A stretch of 64,000 nucleotides of DNA from Drosophila miranda (Eukaryota; Arthropoda; Insecta; Diptera; Drosophilidae), in contig NW_022881614.1 of NCBI RefSeq assembly GCF_003369915.1, forward strand, positions 5,973,001 through 6,037,000, read 5' to 3'. This document shows, piece by piece, positions 10,563 through 22,425 of the stretch (position 1 is the first letter of the stretch; each line of letters starts with the position of its first letter). A program made the translations under genes and the position numbers. The notes under the pieces were generated by a model. It did no database searches. It had not been told where the DNA came from and was given only the letters and a program-made list of their open reading frames with translations.

Positions 10563-11553
10563 ATGATTATTAGCGTGCAAGCTCCAAACAGTGTGTGTAA
10601 TATCCTGCACGAGTTTTGCAGAGCACTTATCGACGAGTTTTCAAAGGAGTACATGTCGCCCAATTACCTAACTTCCGACAAAATTTATGAGTGCGTAAAT
10701 GGATTCGAGGCAATTGGGTTTCCTCAGTGCCTAGGTGCAATTGGTAGGAAATCAATAAGAACTTCAGCAATATGTTTACATATAAATTGGTTTTTAAACT
10801 TCCTTTTCATTCTAGATGGATGCCACATCGAAATAAAACCACCAGCACCTGAGGCAGTAGACCACCATAACTATAAGGGCTGGTATTCCACAGTCTTGTT
10901 TGCCCTAGTGGATTATAGGTATGCAAATATCTTGCACAAAAATATGTATTTAGCAAGTTGGTTTAATGTCCTAAATTATTTAAATCCGATTCTTTTTAGA
11001 TACAGATTTACATATGTATGTAAATATCGGCTCTGCAGGAAGGTGCAATGACTAGATGATATACCAGAAGTCAAGCCTTGCAAAACATATCGAAGCATCG
11101 GCATTACTCCAAGAGAAAGCCAAGGAAATAAGCGGAGTAAACGTCCCTGTAATGCTTATCGGGGACTCGCCATTTAGGTTTTCTAAAAAGCTGATGAAAC
11201 CTTACCCGTTTTCCACAGTCGCCTCTTTGGAACAGCGCACGTTTAACTACAACCTTTCCAAAGCTAGGCGAGTGGTGGAAAATGCATTTGGGCATTTAAA
11301 AGCCAGATTTCGAATAATCGGAAAAGGTCTTGATAGCCACCACAAAAATAATAGCGCCATAATAATGAGCTGTTGTATTTTACACAATATATTAAATATG
11401 CACAACAGCGCGATTAATGAAAATTGGGAGCTTGCAACAAATGAGCAGCGCGAACAGCCCGATACCAGCAACAGTTCTGCTGACTTTAATCAGTCAGCAG
11501 AACAGATACGATCTGCAATCGCAAAATATTGTGTAGACCGTAATGAAAATTAA
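10563..11553 (+). pseudogene. PIF/Harbinger (HARBI1-like) transposase, broken, two introns
   Basis: The DDE transposase of a PIF/Harbinger DNA transposon is recognisable: FPQCLGAI, then DGCHIEI across a splice junction, then YKGWYSTVLFALVDYR, and later IGDSPF, NYNLSKARRVVENAFGHLKARFRI and CCILHNI. Two introns fit exactly: 10744-10815 (72 bp, GTAGGA...TTCTAG) and 10919-10999 (81 bp, GTATGC...TTTTAG). Splicing keeps the DGCH and DYRYRF motifs in frame. Two lesions are visible: an apparent 4-base duplication in TATGTATGTA near 11011-11022 that shifts frame, and a TAG at 11053-11055. The N-terminal 100 residues or so are not recognisable. A convergent companion gene remnant lies at 11558-11968. 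Confidence 0.82.
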
Positions 11554-11557
11554 AAAC

Positions 11558-11968
11558 TTATTTATTTTTATTTTTTAAAACTTCTAATAAGTCGTTCTGG
11601 AATTTTGTTTGGGTGCTGATCAAGTCCTGCACCATCTTCTCCTGCCTAACGTCGTGCTCCTCCTTCTTTCTGTGGTGGTCCTTTTGTTGTTCGAGACGCT
11701 CCTGGGCGATCTCTGCCAGCCACGAAATGTCGGTCTTTTTCTTTTTCTTTGGCGGACGCCCAGACAAGGTGCTGGAGCTATAAGATCCGTCCAGGTCCAT
11801 CTCAATAATATCCGAAAAGTACTATCAGGATCTGCAATGAACACCTTAAATGAAATATATTTTTTTAGCAATAAATTAATAAAACTTACTGTCGTTGTCC
11901 AATGTGCTCTGCTCCATGTTGTTTGCACTCAAGATGCCAAACCAGCGAACTTCAGCTCAGCGCCCTGA
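11558..11968 (-). pseudogene. Harbinger companion (Myb/SANT-type) protein, C-terminal remnant
   Basis: The minus-strand frame at 11558-11800 encodes a basic, coiled-coil-like tail (GRPPKKKKKTDISWLAE, then QERLEQQKDHHRKKEE). Such tails follow the Myb/SANT-like DNA-binding domain of the second protein of Harbinger elements. It is tail to tail with the transposase, the usual arrangement. An upstream exon piece (11890-11950, ending before a GTAAGT donor) may belong to it, but the in-frame join contains stops in the simplest model. The DNA-binding domain itself is missing. Family assignment is inferred from position and composition. Confidence 0.5.
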
Positions 11969-12348
11969 ATGTGACGGTCAACCGGCGGTAATCTGATATC
12001 TTGCACATGCCGCAAGATCAGCATTATCGCTTATGCCAAGTCGGCTTACAGACTGTAGCTTTGTAGCTCTAAGTACATATATTTTGTAGCTTTTCATTCT
12101 TTGGCAATTAAATACTTTTGATTCAGCTTATGCCCCAGGTTGCTGGTGGCTCCTAGTTTTAGTTCTGTTCTTATAACGAAAGCTAACGCTTGTTAATAAA
12201 CCTCAGGGACTTGGCAGCCCCCTGTTCTAAGTATGCCTTATCCGGGCAACGTGGATCTCTGCCCGGACGGACCGTACCCCTTCTCTGCAGCTCGTGGGAA
12301 AAGAATGGAAGAATTTAAAAACAAAAAAATGAGTCTGGCACTCCCCAA
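11969..12348 (+). other. Junction and probable 5' UTR of LOA element
   Basis: No coding sequence recognised. The Harbinger remnant gives way to the 5' region of the non-LTR element at an unresolved point, probably between 11970 and 12200. Confidence 0.35.
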
Positions 12349-13640
12349 ATGCCAACAGGGAGCAATCCCAAACAGGGGAAGGCAGCGGCCCAAAGGCCTG
12401 GCCCGACCCGCAAATCAGCAGGGAAAACCTGCGCGGCGGAAGATGCTAGGGAGAGCCCAAAGGGTCCCATCCCGGTGTCGGGGTGGGTGGTGAATTGGCT
12501 CCCAAAATCGATACCTTGGCAGAGTGGCTATGCAATCCTGCGGCTGCTCTGCCTGCTGGTAAAGTGGCGGGTGATGAATCACCATCTACTAGTGTCCAAG
12601 CCAAATCTTTTACATATGCCGATAGAAGGAGTGCTGGTAATATACTCCGTCGGCAGAACGCAAGCCAGATGTCCAGCCCGACGGACAAATGGATAAAGAA
12701 GGTTGAGTGGGCCTCGAAGGTGCTGCCGAACTTTGGCAAGGAAGCACCGAAGAAGGTAGCCCCTCAGCCAAAAAGGCAGCGCTCACAAGAGACTCCGGGG
12801 CCGACACCGAAGCGCTCCAGAGTCCTGCCTAACACATCATTCGCGCAGATTGCCAGAGAAAGGACGCTGATTGGCGTCCTGGACAAAGGCAGCGCGGACT
12901 CCCGGATACCTAGAAACCAGTGGAAGTGGGTGGAAGCGGCACTGGCCGACCACTGCTTCGAGCTGCTGGAAAAGCAGCCTGGCACCCCCCCCGTCTGCAA
13001 AGACAATGGCTGGTACCAGGGCTGCATAAAAATCGTAGCCTGTGAAGACGAGCGCTCCGTACAGCTGTACAAAGCAGCGGTAGCGCAAGTCGGGGAAGTC
13101 TACCCAGGGGCGAAGCTCGTAGCTGTAGACTGGAGCGAAGTGCCCAGTAGACCAAGGGCGAGAGTCTGGGTGCCCGCCTCCATGAAGGAGCCGGAGCGCA
13201 TCCTAAAAATGTTGCAAAGATGCAACCCCCACCTCCCAACAGCAGATTGGAAGGTGGTCAAAGTTGAGACGACACAGGGCCCCACAAACCAGGCGGTGGT
13301 CGTCCTCAACAAAGAGTCGGCCCCGATTGAGGCTGCCAAAGGCGAGCTCAATTTTGGGTTCAGCTCTGTGACCGTAAAGGTCTACAAGTCGGATGCGGCG
13401 GCCGAGGCACGTCCTGTCGACAAGCCAGTTGAGCAGGACGCTGCCTCGGAGATCGAAGCACCCGACGATCACACAGAGATAGACCCAGAGGGCTACTCCA
13501 CCGATGGCACGCTGAGATGCGACTTCGAGGCGATGTGTTGCCACGAGGAAGTCGAGGACGATCCGGATGCCGACATTACAGTGGTGGAGAACACTAAGGA
13601 TGTCTCTGAGGCTCCTTCAGATCAATCTCCACCACTGTAA
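12349..13640 (+). pseudogene. LOA element ORF1 (DUF4780-like), N-terminal frame break
   Basis: The body, read in the frame open from about 12483 to 13640, has a basic linker (KRQRSQETPGPTPKRSR) and a conserved core (WVEAALADHCFELLEK, NGWYQGCIKI, VDWSEVPSRPRARVWVP). It ends in an acidic tail. ORF1 proteins of this type bind element RNA. There is no ATG at the start of this frame; a plausible N-terminus (MPTGSNPKQGKAA, ATG 12349) is in another frame that runs through the same point, suggesting a frameshift near 12485. ORF1 overlaps the start of ORF2 by 41 nt. DUF4780 is recalled from recognised motifs, not searched. Confidence 0.65.
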
Positions 13641-16600
13641 AGCAGCATCCGCTGCTCTTATACTCCGCCTCGAAGAGAGCGGAGCAGACGTAGCCCTGAT
13701 CCAGGAACCTTGGATAGTGGGAGACAAGGTTTGTGGACTAGGGTCGAAGGAGTACAAGATAATTGTAGCTCAACATGAAGGTAAAACCCGCACCTGCATT
13801 CTCGCCAGAAAGCACCTTAATATCTTTCTGCTCCATAACTATAGCGATAGCGACAACACGGCGGCAAGCCTAGAGCTGAAAGGGACACATCTAAGGCTGA
13901 TGTCGTCCTACATGGCCCATGAGGGAAACGATCCTCCCAAAGACCTGGTTCGCAAACTAGCCAGCGACAGCAAGAGGTCGGACATAGACCTATTAATAGG
14001 TTGCGATGCCAACGCTCACCACACTCAGTGGGGGAGCTCGAACACAAATGTAAGGGGTGAGTCACTTTTCAGCTTCATCATCAACTCAAATCTATTTATT
14101 TGTAATCGGGGCAACGACCCCACTTTTATAATTAAAAATCGACAGGAGGTTATTGACATCACCCTAGTGTCTTCCAACCTGTTAGACATAGTCAAGAGTT
14201 GGCAAGTCCTTGATGACCACTCTTTCTCTGACCACAGATACATCGAGACCACACTATCCCTCGAGTGTCCGAAACCTAAGGACTATATTAATCCCAGGAA
14301 AGCCAACTGGGAAAAATATAGCTCAGCCCTGGAGGACTTACTCCCCTCCAAAGCACCATCATGCCCTGACACAAAAGACGACCTAGATCGCCTAGTGAAC
14401 AGGTTCACAGAGGCATGCAACAAAGACTTCGCGGCAGCGTGCCCCTCTAGCAAACCTAGGGGGAAAAAGAAACCCCCCTGGTGGTCAAAACAAATAGACA
14501 TCCTACGTAAAAGCTGCAGGACCCTCTTCAACAGGGCCAAAAGCGCGAACGAGGAGAGCCACTGGGCAGACTACAAAATCAGTCTGTCACTATATAAAAA
14601 GGAAACAAGGAAAGCAAAAAGGGCCTCTTGGCAAAAATTTTGCTCGGAAATTGAGGAAACGTCAGAGGCCGCAAGGCTTCGCAAGATTCTCTCAAAAACT
14701 AACCCCTCGGTAGGGTATCTTAAAAGGAATGACGGCACGTGGACTAACTCCAGTGAGGAGTCCCTGCAGATTCTACTAGACACACATTTTCCAGGGTGCA
14801 CAACCATCGAGACGGCACATCTTCCAGGAGAGGGACCGGTAACCTCGATGGATCACATCCTCACAAAACGTAACATAAGCTGGGCAATAAACAGCTTCAA
14901 CCCGTTCAAATCGCCAGGCCCAGACCAGGTAATCCCGGCCCAACTTCAGAAGGCCGGGGATACGGCCATCAACTGGCTACAAGGTATCTTCAGGAAGATA
15001 CTGGCTGTGGGTACAATCCCGCGAACATGGCTTAAGGCAAAGATAGTCTTCATTCCCAACTGAGGACAACTATACACCCTCAGTTGCTGTCAGGCGCACA
15101 GCATGCCTACCGGAAAGGAAAATCCACGGAAACGGCTCTTCATGAAGTGATCTCAGCGGTAGAGAAATCTCTGCATCACAAAGAGTACTCACTCATAGCC
15201 TTTCTCGATATTGAGGGAGCTTTCAACAACGTTGTACCGGGCGCCATTACAGAAGCCCTGACTGACCTGGGGGTGGACCGTCACTTGGTGATGCTCATTG
15301 ATCAATTGCTCACATGCAGGACGGTGACATCATCGATGGGATCGTCCGCCCAGTCAAGGTATGTCAACAGAGGCACCCCGCAAGGTGGTGTCCTGTCTCC
15401 TCTTCTGTGGAACATAGCAGTCAACAAGATTCTATGTGACCTAGAAGGGGGGGGGGGCTGCAATGTCGTGGCCTATGCGGACGACGTTGCGATTATCTTC
15501 TCGGGGAAATACCCCAAACACTGTGCGACTTAATGTCCACAAAGCTAGCGCAACTGTCGGATTGGACAGAATCGCGCGGTCTGGGAGTAAATCCCTCAAA
15601 AACGGAACTCGTACTATTCACAAATAAATACAAGGTCCCGCCCCTCAACCCTCCAATACTACAAGGATGCAGGCTCTCCTTTAGCGACAGTGCCAGTTAC
15701 TTAGGGTTGGTAATTGACAAGAAGCTTAGCTGGAACCTGAATGTCAAAGACAGAGTGAAGAAGGCAATGACTGCACTCTACACATGCAAAAAAGCTATTG
15801 TGCTAAGATGGGGTATGATCCCAAGCATAGTCCAATGGATATATCAAGCTATAGTTAGACCAATACTACTCTACGGAGTTACGGTGTGGTGGCCGGCCCT
15901 ATCAAAAAGGGCGATCACCAAGCAACTGGGCAAAGTCCAGCGGACTGCCGCCCTATGCATCAGCGGAGCTCTTCGCACCACCCCAAATGATGCGCTAAAT
16001 GCCATCCTATGCCTACAGAGCCTTGACCTCGCAGGAAAGGAACGGGCAGAAGCAGCAGCAATACGTCTAAGAGACTCAGATCAATGGGTGACACAGTGCA
16101 TAGGTCACTCAGCCATATTAAATAATAGCAGTACCGTCCCCTCAAAAACAGACTACCAAGTTCCAAGAGAGTACACAGACACTCCCTTCGACACAATCAT
16201 CCCTCACAGAGACGAATGGCTCGAGGGACTCCCAGGCCCAGATGGGGCCATAAACATCTTCACAGATGGATCAAAGTTGGACGACAGAGTCGGAGGGCGG
16301 AGGGAATCTACTCTGAACAGCTAAGCATAAGGCATTCCTTCAGACTCCCAGATCATTGCAGTGTCTTTCAAGCGGAAGTCATAGCAATCAGGGAGGCTCT
16401 AGACTGCCTACAAGCGGCTGCCGTCACGGCAACCAAGCTAAACATTTATAGCGAGAGCCAGGCTGCGATCAAATCGCTAAGCGCGATTTCCTCGAACTCG
16501 GCCACCGTGGCAGACTGCCGCCAATCTCTGCACGAGATGGCTCAGCAATTTGCTATTAGCCTGATTTGGGTCCCGGGCCACCGGGACATCGAGGGCAACT

Positions 16601-17045
16601 GTATAGCGGACGAGCTGGCCAGATCTGGCACTACAATCCCCCTTCTCCAAGACAAGGAGGATATCTGTATGCCAATGGCCACCTGTAAGCTCATTATCGC
16701 ACAACTCGGCAAACATGGCCGACCATGGACATGAAGCGCACCTCAGAGCTCCTCAAGTTAAGCAGGAAAAGGTGCAGCGTAGTCACACGTTCCCTCACGG
16801 GACACTGGCTAATAGGCACCCACGCTAACAGGCTGGGGGCCCCACATAACGATTTTTGTCGCAGCTGTAGAGACGAGGAAGAGGAGGAGACAGTGGAACA
16901 TCTGTTCTGCTCCTGCCCAGCTCTCAGCAGAAGAAGGCTACAGCACCTGGGCTCAGCCTTTCTACACGACATCTCAGAGATGTCCAAACTATGTCCCAGG
17001 AGGATAGCGAACTTTGTGAGAGCATCTGGATGGGATAATTGCTGA
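13600..17045 (+). pseudogene. LOA element ORF2: endonuclease, RT, RNase H, zinc knuckle; multiply broken
   Basis: ATG 13600 (MSLRLLQINLHHC) opens an APE-type endonuclease: LIQEPW, GCDANAHHTQWGS, SDHRYI. The RT follows with FKSPGPDQVIPAQL. After KIVFIPN a stop (15061-15063) and a deletion of about 50 residues remove the early RT motifs. Reading resumes with QHAYRKGKST, FLDIEGAFNN, GTPQGGVLSPLLWNI and the catalytic YADD. A frameshift at about 15530 leads to SKTELVLF and YLGLVIDKKLSW. Another near 16300 splits RNase H (FTDGSKLDD; YSESQAAIKSL; WVPGHRDIEGNCIADELAR). A last one near 16720 precedes the C-terminal knuckle (CRSCRDEEEEE...HLFCSCP). It is a dead copy. Confidence 0.85.
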
Positions 17046-17165
17046 CAGGAAGTCTCACAACGCAGGAAGGAAATGATCCTATGCGGTATCACAACGGGCC
17101 GAAACCGGCCTAAGTGTGACGGGTTCCGAGCGAGCCCGGCAGCCGCCTCAACCTAACCTAACCTA
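17046..17165 (+). other. LOA element 3' UTR and CCTAA tail
   Basis: Short 3' UTR ending in CAACCTAACCTAACCTAATAAACC, a simple-repeat tail instead of poly(A). Confidence 0.6.
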
Positions 17166-17206
17166 ATAAACCTTGCTCCGGCAACCAGCCGTAAACACTT
17201 TGAATT

Positions 17207-17521
17207 ATGAATTCTATACCACTGTACCACAAGGCCAGTGATAAGAGAGACAGTTATCTCTCCAACATAATCTTCATAAAGGATTCTATACCACGGAACC
17301 CGCACGAGGACCACCGCATCAAGCAGCTAAGGCTACTTGGACATACGGACAACTTAATTTACACATGTGAATTTTTGCGTGGTCCGCGCAAATCTTCAAT
17401 TTTCTCCTTCCATATGTCAATCAGCAGGCTCTCAAGCGCGGCACTCCATTTCACCCTGCCGCCTGCTGTTGTTCTCTTGTTTGCTGCATTGTGTAATAAT
17501 ATTATATATTATAAACAATAA
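17207..17521 (+). CDS. Unrecognised short ORF, possible 3' end of a convergent host gene
   Basis: A plus-strand ATG frame of 104 codons begins MNSIPLYHKASDKRD. It directly follows the LOA element and ends just before an AATAAA (17516-17521). Codon texture in the first 60 residues (KQLRLLGHTDNLIYTCEFL) looks protein-like; the end is hydrophobic. It could be the terminal exon of a gene cut by the LOA insertion, convergent with the focadhesin-like gene. No family recognised. Confidence 0.25.
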   Translation: MNSIPLYHKASDKRDSYLSNIIFIKDSIPRNPHEDHRIKQLRLLGHTDNLIYTCEFLRGPRKSSIFSFHMSISRLSSAALHFTLPPAVVLLFAALCNNIIYYKQ

Positions 17522-19915
17522 AAAACAAATATATCTCTATTCAACGTACCACTGGAGGAGTTTTCTGGCACTAATACTGCAAGCTCTCGGGAAAGAGATT
17601 GAATCGCTTCTTATCGTCTGTGGCCACCACATCGACACTGCCCAGCAGCACGGCACAGCCGGAGAGCACATCCACGGCCAGAACGAAAATGTCCAGCAGA
17701 TAGAGTGCCCTGTTAACCTTCTCCTTGTTGGAGGCCTCGGCCAGCAGCATCTGGATCTCCAGGAATATTTCCATGATCCAGTTACAGGCATGTTCATCGC
17801 TTCCAAAGGCATAAAGAGCAGCAGCCAAGTGGCGATAGAAGAAGGAGCGCTCCTCCTTGCGCTTCTAGTAGACATCAATAGTGGGCGTCAGCCACTTGAG
17901 TGGGTTGGGCAACTTGTCGTTATACAGCACCAGATAGCATCGGATGATGGTGGCCTTTTTTAGCTTGCCTATGACCGTCTCCCACCAATTGGCGGGCGTG
18001 GTCAGCCCGTCAATGGCATTCGGATGCAAAACGGCCACCACCTCTGTGTAGCGCTCAAACAGCCTCGAGTCCATGTGGCGCTCTACAATCAGTGTGAAAA
18101 CATCCAACACTTCGGGTAGGTCGCACTTTCCCGTGAAAATGTACTTGACGCTGTCCAAAAACTTTTCAAAAAGGCATCCTGCAAACAAGATGATACAAGG
18201 TCATCGCCTGGACAAAAAGCAAGCAAAAAAAAGTGTAAACTCACCCTCGACAAAGCCGTTTATCTGTGACTCTTTAAAGCAATAGAGAGCCACTTTCTCG
18301 GCAAAGTTCTTTATGATCTGAAGGCCCACGTTGCTGGCGATCTCCGGTAGCAGTGAGAACAGTAACAGCAGATCCTCCTCGAAGCAATTAGGCTCGAATT
18401 CTACCAGGAAGTTCTCTAGCAAACGCTTCGCTGTGCCTGAGCTCGACGCCTGATTCTTGGCTATCATGATGCTGTACTTCCTCGCATCGAAGGATAGGTG
18501 AAAGAAGCTCGTCAAGCAGCTCCAATCGAGCGGTGGTATCGGCTTGGGAAATTTCTTGGACAGCGCCCTGAGTGCAAAGGTCACTGCATAGGGCTCTGAC
18601 AAGTAGTCTCCGAAGCGGGCCTGGCTCACCATGTAGTTGGTTACTGCACGGAGCGGGCTGGTCCCGAACAAACCCACTATCTTGCGTGGCTCCGGCTTGC
18701 TCTCGGGCAGGCGGTAGACTCCGCTCCGAAAGCCGTTTATTTCGTTGCTTATGCGATGGGAAATCAGATCAGCTGCTGCATCTCCACATTCCGGGCGAAT
18801 CTTCTGTAGTAGCTGCACCCACACCTCGCCGGGGACGGTCTCTTCCTGCAGATCCACCACCTCTCGGCCACTAAGTCCTCCCACTGCTCCACCGACAATC
18901 TCAAACCGAAATTGAGCCGGAATGTGCCGCAGGTTGAGCGAGGTTCCTGGCTCATAGCTCTTTAGGGCTGCCAGAGCCAGAGCTGACAGAAGACCGTGTT
19001 TGACTTGACATTTAGGGCGTCGACAAAGGCGAAAACATCCTGATTCTCGCAGGCATCGAACGACTCCACAAGATTGGCCAGATCAAATGCAATCGCAATG
19101 TCCGGATGATAGTTGCGCATGTGGGCCGGCTTCAGTTGCTTGGTGGATATCCGCTCGCACTCATCCGACTGTTGGAGGTCGAGCACACGCTGCACTATCT
19201 GGTTAGCCAGAGCCAGCCCCTCGGCGTGTATGAATGCAGTCTGAGACAGCGACTGAATGATGCCATCCAGACACATGTTCAGAATGTATTCATGGCCACA
19301 GCGCTCCTGCACGACCACGAAGACAATGATCAGCAGCAAGTCGGCCAAGTAGAAGGGGGACAAGACGTGCAGCACTTCCGCCAGCAGAACCAAGAGCACA
19401 TGGTAGTGATTCCGCGTATGCTCCCGAGTCGCATGCAATACGCGAAGCAAGCACTGCAGACTGGGACGATGATCAATGCCGTAGTTGGCCAGCTGTTTGA
19501 TCAGGCAAGCCTGGTAGATGCACAGATCGATGGACTGGGCATGATCCGACTGCTGCAGGAAGTAATCGATGGCCTCGATCACCAGGATGCTGGTGGATAG
19601 ACAGGTGCTGGCATTGTTGAACTTGCTCCACGATAACAGCTCCTGCATCAGGGCTCTGGCCTCTGGCTGGCTCTTACTCAGGCCGAGCAGGCAAGTCCAG
19701 ATCGGCTTGACATCGTGCAGCGTCTGTGGAGTGCACAGCACATAGAGGAACACGGGACGCAAATACTCAATGCTATGATTGCGTATGCTGAGGACATAGT
19801 TTGTATATCAATCAATGGTTGACTTTGTTAATCATTGAGGCCAACCTCTTGTCATGGTGCTGGCAGATGCCGATGATCTTGTTGCTCACATCATTCATGT
19901 TGACGCTGGAGTGCT

Positions 19916-19929
19916 GCTGAAGGCTGAAG
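19916..19929 (-). repeat. 7-bp tandem duplication GCTGAAG x2 causing frameshift
   Basis: Two abutting GCTGAAG copies lie within exon 3 of the focadhesin-like gene. Dropping one joins IVGLQ to QHSSVNMNDVSNK in the frame that continues across the next intron, so the second copy is the lesion. Confidence 0.75.
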
Positions 19930-20086
19930 GCCCACTATGCTCTCTGTGATGATGGCAAAGTGCATCGGACTGAAATGGAAGATAGTCACGATGGAGGTCA
20001 GAGAATCCAAATGGGTGGGTGTAATAACAATTTACAGGGCTTTGATAATCATGATGTGCAAGCTAACATTAAGGTATAACGAACAG

Positions 20087-20984
20087 CTTTAACTGGCGTT
20101 TAGCTCAACTTCCGTTGCAGCACAGAGACGGCTAACGACTTGCACATATGCAAGAAAGGAGTGCAAAGCGGGTAAGTCGCTTTGCGTTTGACGGGGGTAA
20201 TTACAATTCACGCGTTGGCCAGCGGCGATTGCCTCCGGATGACGGCGTCTGGCCACTCGGGCCCTGTAATTGTGGTTTCTGCCCTGCAGGCCAATTAATA
20301 TGCAATCCTTTTTGCCTGCACTTATCAAGGCTAATTCCTGCATTACATGACCGTTTGACGTCCTTCAGAGTGGATAGGGCAACGCAAACATTTCAAGTTC
20401 AATGACAGAGTTTTTTCTCGCTTTGAATATATCAAATAAACATTTGTGAGTGAAGCAAGGCCAGCAGGATGTGGCATGTGGGCGTTGTGGACAGAGTCCA
20501 AGGAACATGTGCGTGTAGGGAAACGGCTAATAGATTTTATGGCGCCCCGGGCATAATCCCAGATCTAGGTTGGGGACTGGAAGATTGAGCACCGCGGATT
20601 GCGGTCTGCGGAAATCAAGTCAATGTCAAACAGCTTGGATTTCCTAGTCCTAGTCCTTTCATTCTCCCATTTATCACATGACGTGCGAAGTGCCAGGGCA
20701 ATTAATTTGTAGCGCGCGGCACGGCACGTGGCAAGCGGAAATGCGAGTGATTGCGTGCCGATTGGAAGAACAATATTAAGAGCAGTCCCAATCTGAACAT
20801 TGGCAACATTGCAGTCTGTTGTACTCCTCTCTGCTCGCAGTCAGTAATTTATGCACCTTTGCGAGCAATTTCGCAATTAGATTCACTGCGTTCCATTTAG
20901 CTTGGCTGCTGCTGCCACTGCACTCCGGAAGTACATAGGCGTGTGTAATGTGGGTCGGGTCGTCGTTTCGGTGCATGTCCTTAC
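20087..20984 (-). other. Intron 1 of the focadhesin-like gene
   Basis: Donor GTAAGG at 20984, acceptor TTAAAG before 20086. No exon-like or element-like sequence recognised within. Confidence 0.6.
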
Positions 20985-21256
20985 CCTGCATTGCCCAGCA
21001 TGGAGAGGAGTGTGTTCTGTACACTGTTGGCATCCAGCACACCCTCGTCGACCAGGCGCACCAGGGTCTGACAGCTTATCAGACTGAGCTGCATGTGCTC
21101 GTGCTTGCATTGTGTCTTGAGAAAGTCAATTTCCTTGATTTGATGTTCGGCCACATGCTTCTCCCGGCTCTCGACGATTTTGTTGTAGACCTTCTCCAGG
21201 CAGGCGGCCAGCTTGACCACCGAGCTGTTGGGTTTTATGCTGCTGAACTCCTCCAT

Positions 21257-22425
21257 GGCTGCAACTGCTGAAATGGCAACAACAATTCACTCAGTTAACC
21301 TGCTACAACTTTCAATGCCCACACACAACACCAGCGACAAAAACGCGATTTATGGTTTGTTTGGGCCCCGTGGCACACAAGGCAATTTGAAAACGTTGCG
21401 GGGCGCGTGTCCTTTCTGCTACTCGGCCGCCATTCGAATGCCGAAGCTTTTTGAACATTGCCGCGTTTCCATTCTGCAATATCGCGCGTGATCCACACAC
21501 CGCACCAACACACTCACGTCAACCCCTCTACTGCTTTCCGTACCTTTCCCCGGGCTACCTCATTTCATGGCAAAGCGTGAACGTTTAAACTGCCAGTTTG
21601 TTCTCACGTCGTTTAAAATAGCGAAATACGTGCAGAGAAGGGAAATAAATGGAAAATGAGAAAACGGGGAGAATCAAATTTGAGGAAAGCCGGCTATGGA
21701 ATGGAACAGCTGTTCGGCCACAAATCCAATTGAGATGGCAGTGCTTCGATAAGTCACGACAGCTGATCTCATAAAAAGTATACCGTAAATATAATGACGA
21801 ATATTATACGTATTCCTCGTTTTTGATATTCCGTCGCATATTACTAGCTTAACAGAACCCTCAGCGCTGCCCACATAATTTTATCCCATTAATTTATCAA
21901 TTTTGTATTTGACTGGTTTATTTTAAATACTTGCTTTTATTGGATTTTGTCTAAAAAAAGGTTGACCAAACTTGACCGCCAAAGAGAAATTGTTTGAAAT
22001 ATACGGCACCAATTAAGCAATGAGTGTACTTGAATAACTTCCAACTTACCACAAATTTTCCTATGCCTACCTTGGGGCGCACTCAAGCACCTTGTGGTCA
22101 TACATTAGGTCTCGGCCTCCTGCGGCCGACATAAATTGGCCGACCAAGACCTTTTCAATTTCCAACATAAGTTCTACTTTTGTACTGAAACTCTAAATTT
22201 GAAAAATGTTAAAATATATACGAGTCGGACATGGGGTGGCAGTGCGGTGGGGTGAGCACACACATAGTTTGTGTGGGTAAACATAATTTGTAAAATTTAA
22301 TGAGGCAACCGCGACGACGCGACCGACAAATCGGGCTCGCATTTCGTTGCCTGGCTCCTGGCAACCTGCGGAAAGAGAGCAACAAAAAAAATAACATAAA
22401 ATGGGATGATGCCCTGAACGGGCGC
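21257..22425. other. Intergenic stretch
   Basis: Lies between the ATG of the focadhesin-like gene and the last recognised exon of the next minus-strand gene, so it should hold the former's promoter. A TTTCAG at 21267-21272 (minus) may be a 5' UTR acceptor. Otherwise A/T-rich with no coding signal that I trust. Confidence 0.4.

Larger units (their letters stand above)
12200..17165 (+). mobile_element. LOA-clade non-LTR retrotransposon (bilbo/Trim-like), nearly full length but broken
   Basis: Order of parts: ORF1, then ORF2 with endonuclease, reverse transcriptase, RNase H and a C-terminal zinc knuckle. RNase H plus a short ORF1/ORF2 overlap fits the LOA clade, to which the obscura-group elements bilbo and Trim belong. 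The 3' end is marked by a CCTAA repeat (17149-17165). The 5' boundary is approximate. ORF2 has several frame breaks and a deletion. Confidence 0.8.
17571..21256 (-). pseudogene. Focadhesin-like (FOCAD) host gene, five exons, degenerate
   Basis: Exons inferred on the minus strand: 20985-21256 (ATG 21256, MEEFSSIKPNSS), 20036-20086, 19846-19969, 18245-19787 and 17571-18178. Introns are 898, 66, 58 and 66 bp with GT...AG ends and matching phases. Segments align by eye to focadhesin, a large helical-repeat protein: SIRNHSIEYL with the human TIRNHPHPL region, PIPPLDWSCLTSFF with PPVNWAALLSPL, VNRALYLLDIFVLA near the C-terminus. Lesions: a 7-bp tandem duplication (19916-19929) shifting frame in exon 3; a frameshift between about 18984 and 19000, downstream of which another frame (LALAALKSYEP) continues; and TAG at 17865-17867 in exon 5. 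The model is about 860 residues against about 1,800 in human; part of the middle is absent, by deletion here or in flies generally. ATG context (GCAGCC before ATGG) is good. Confidence 0.72.
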
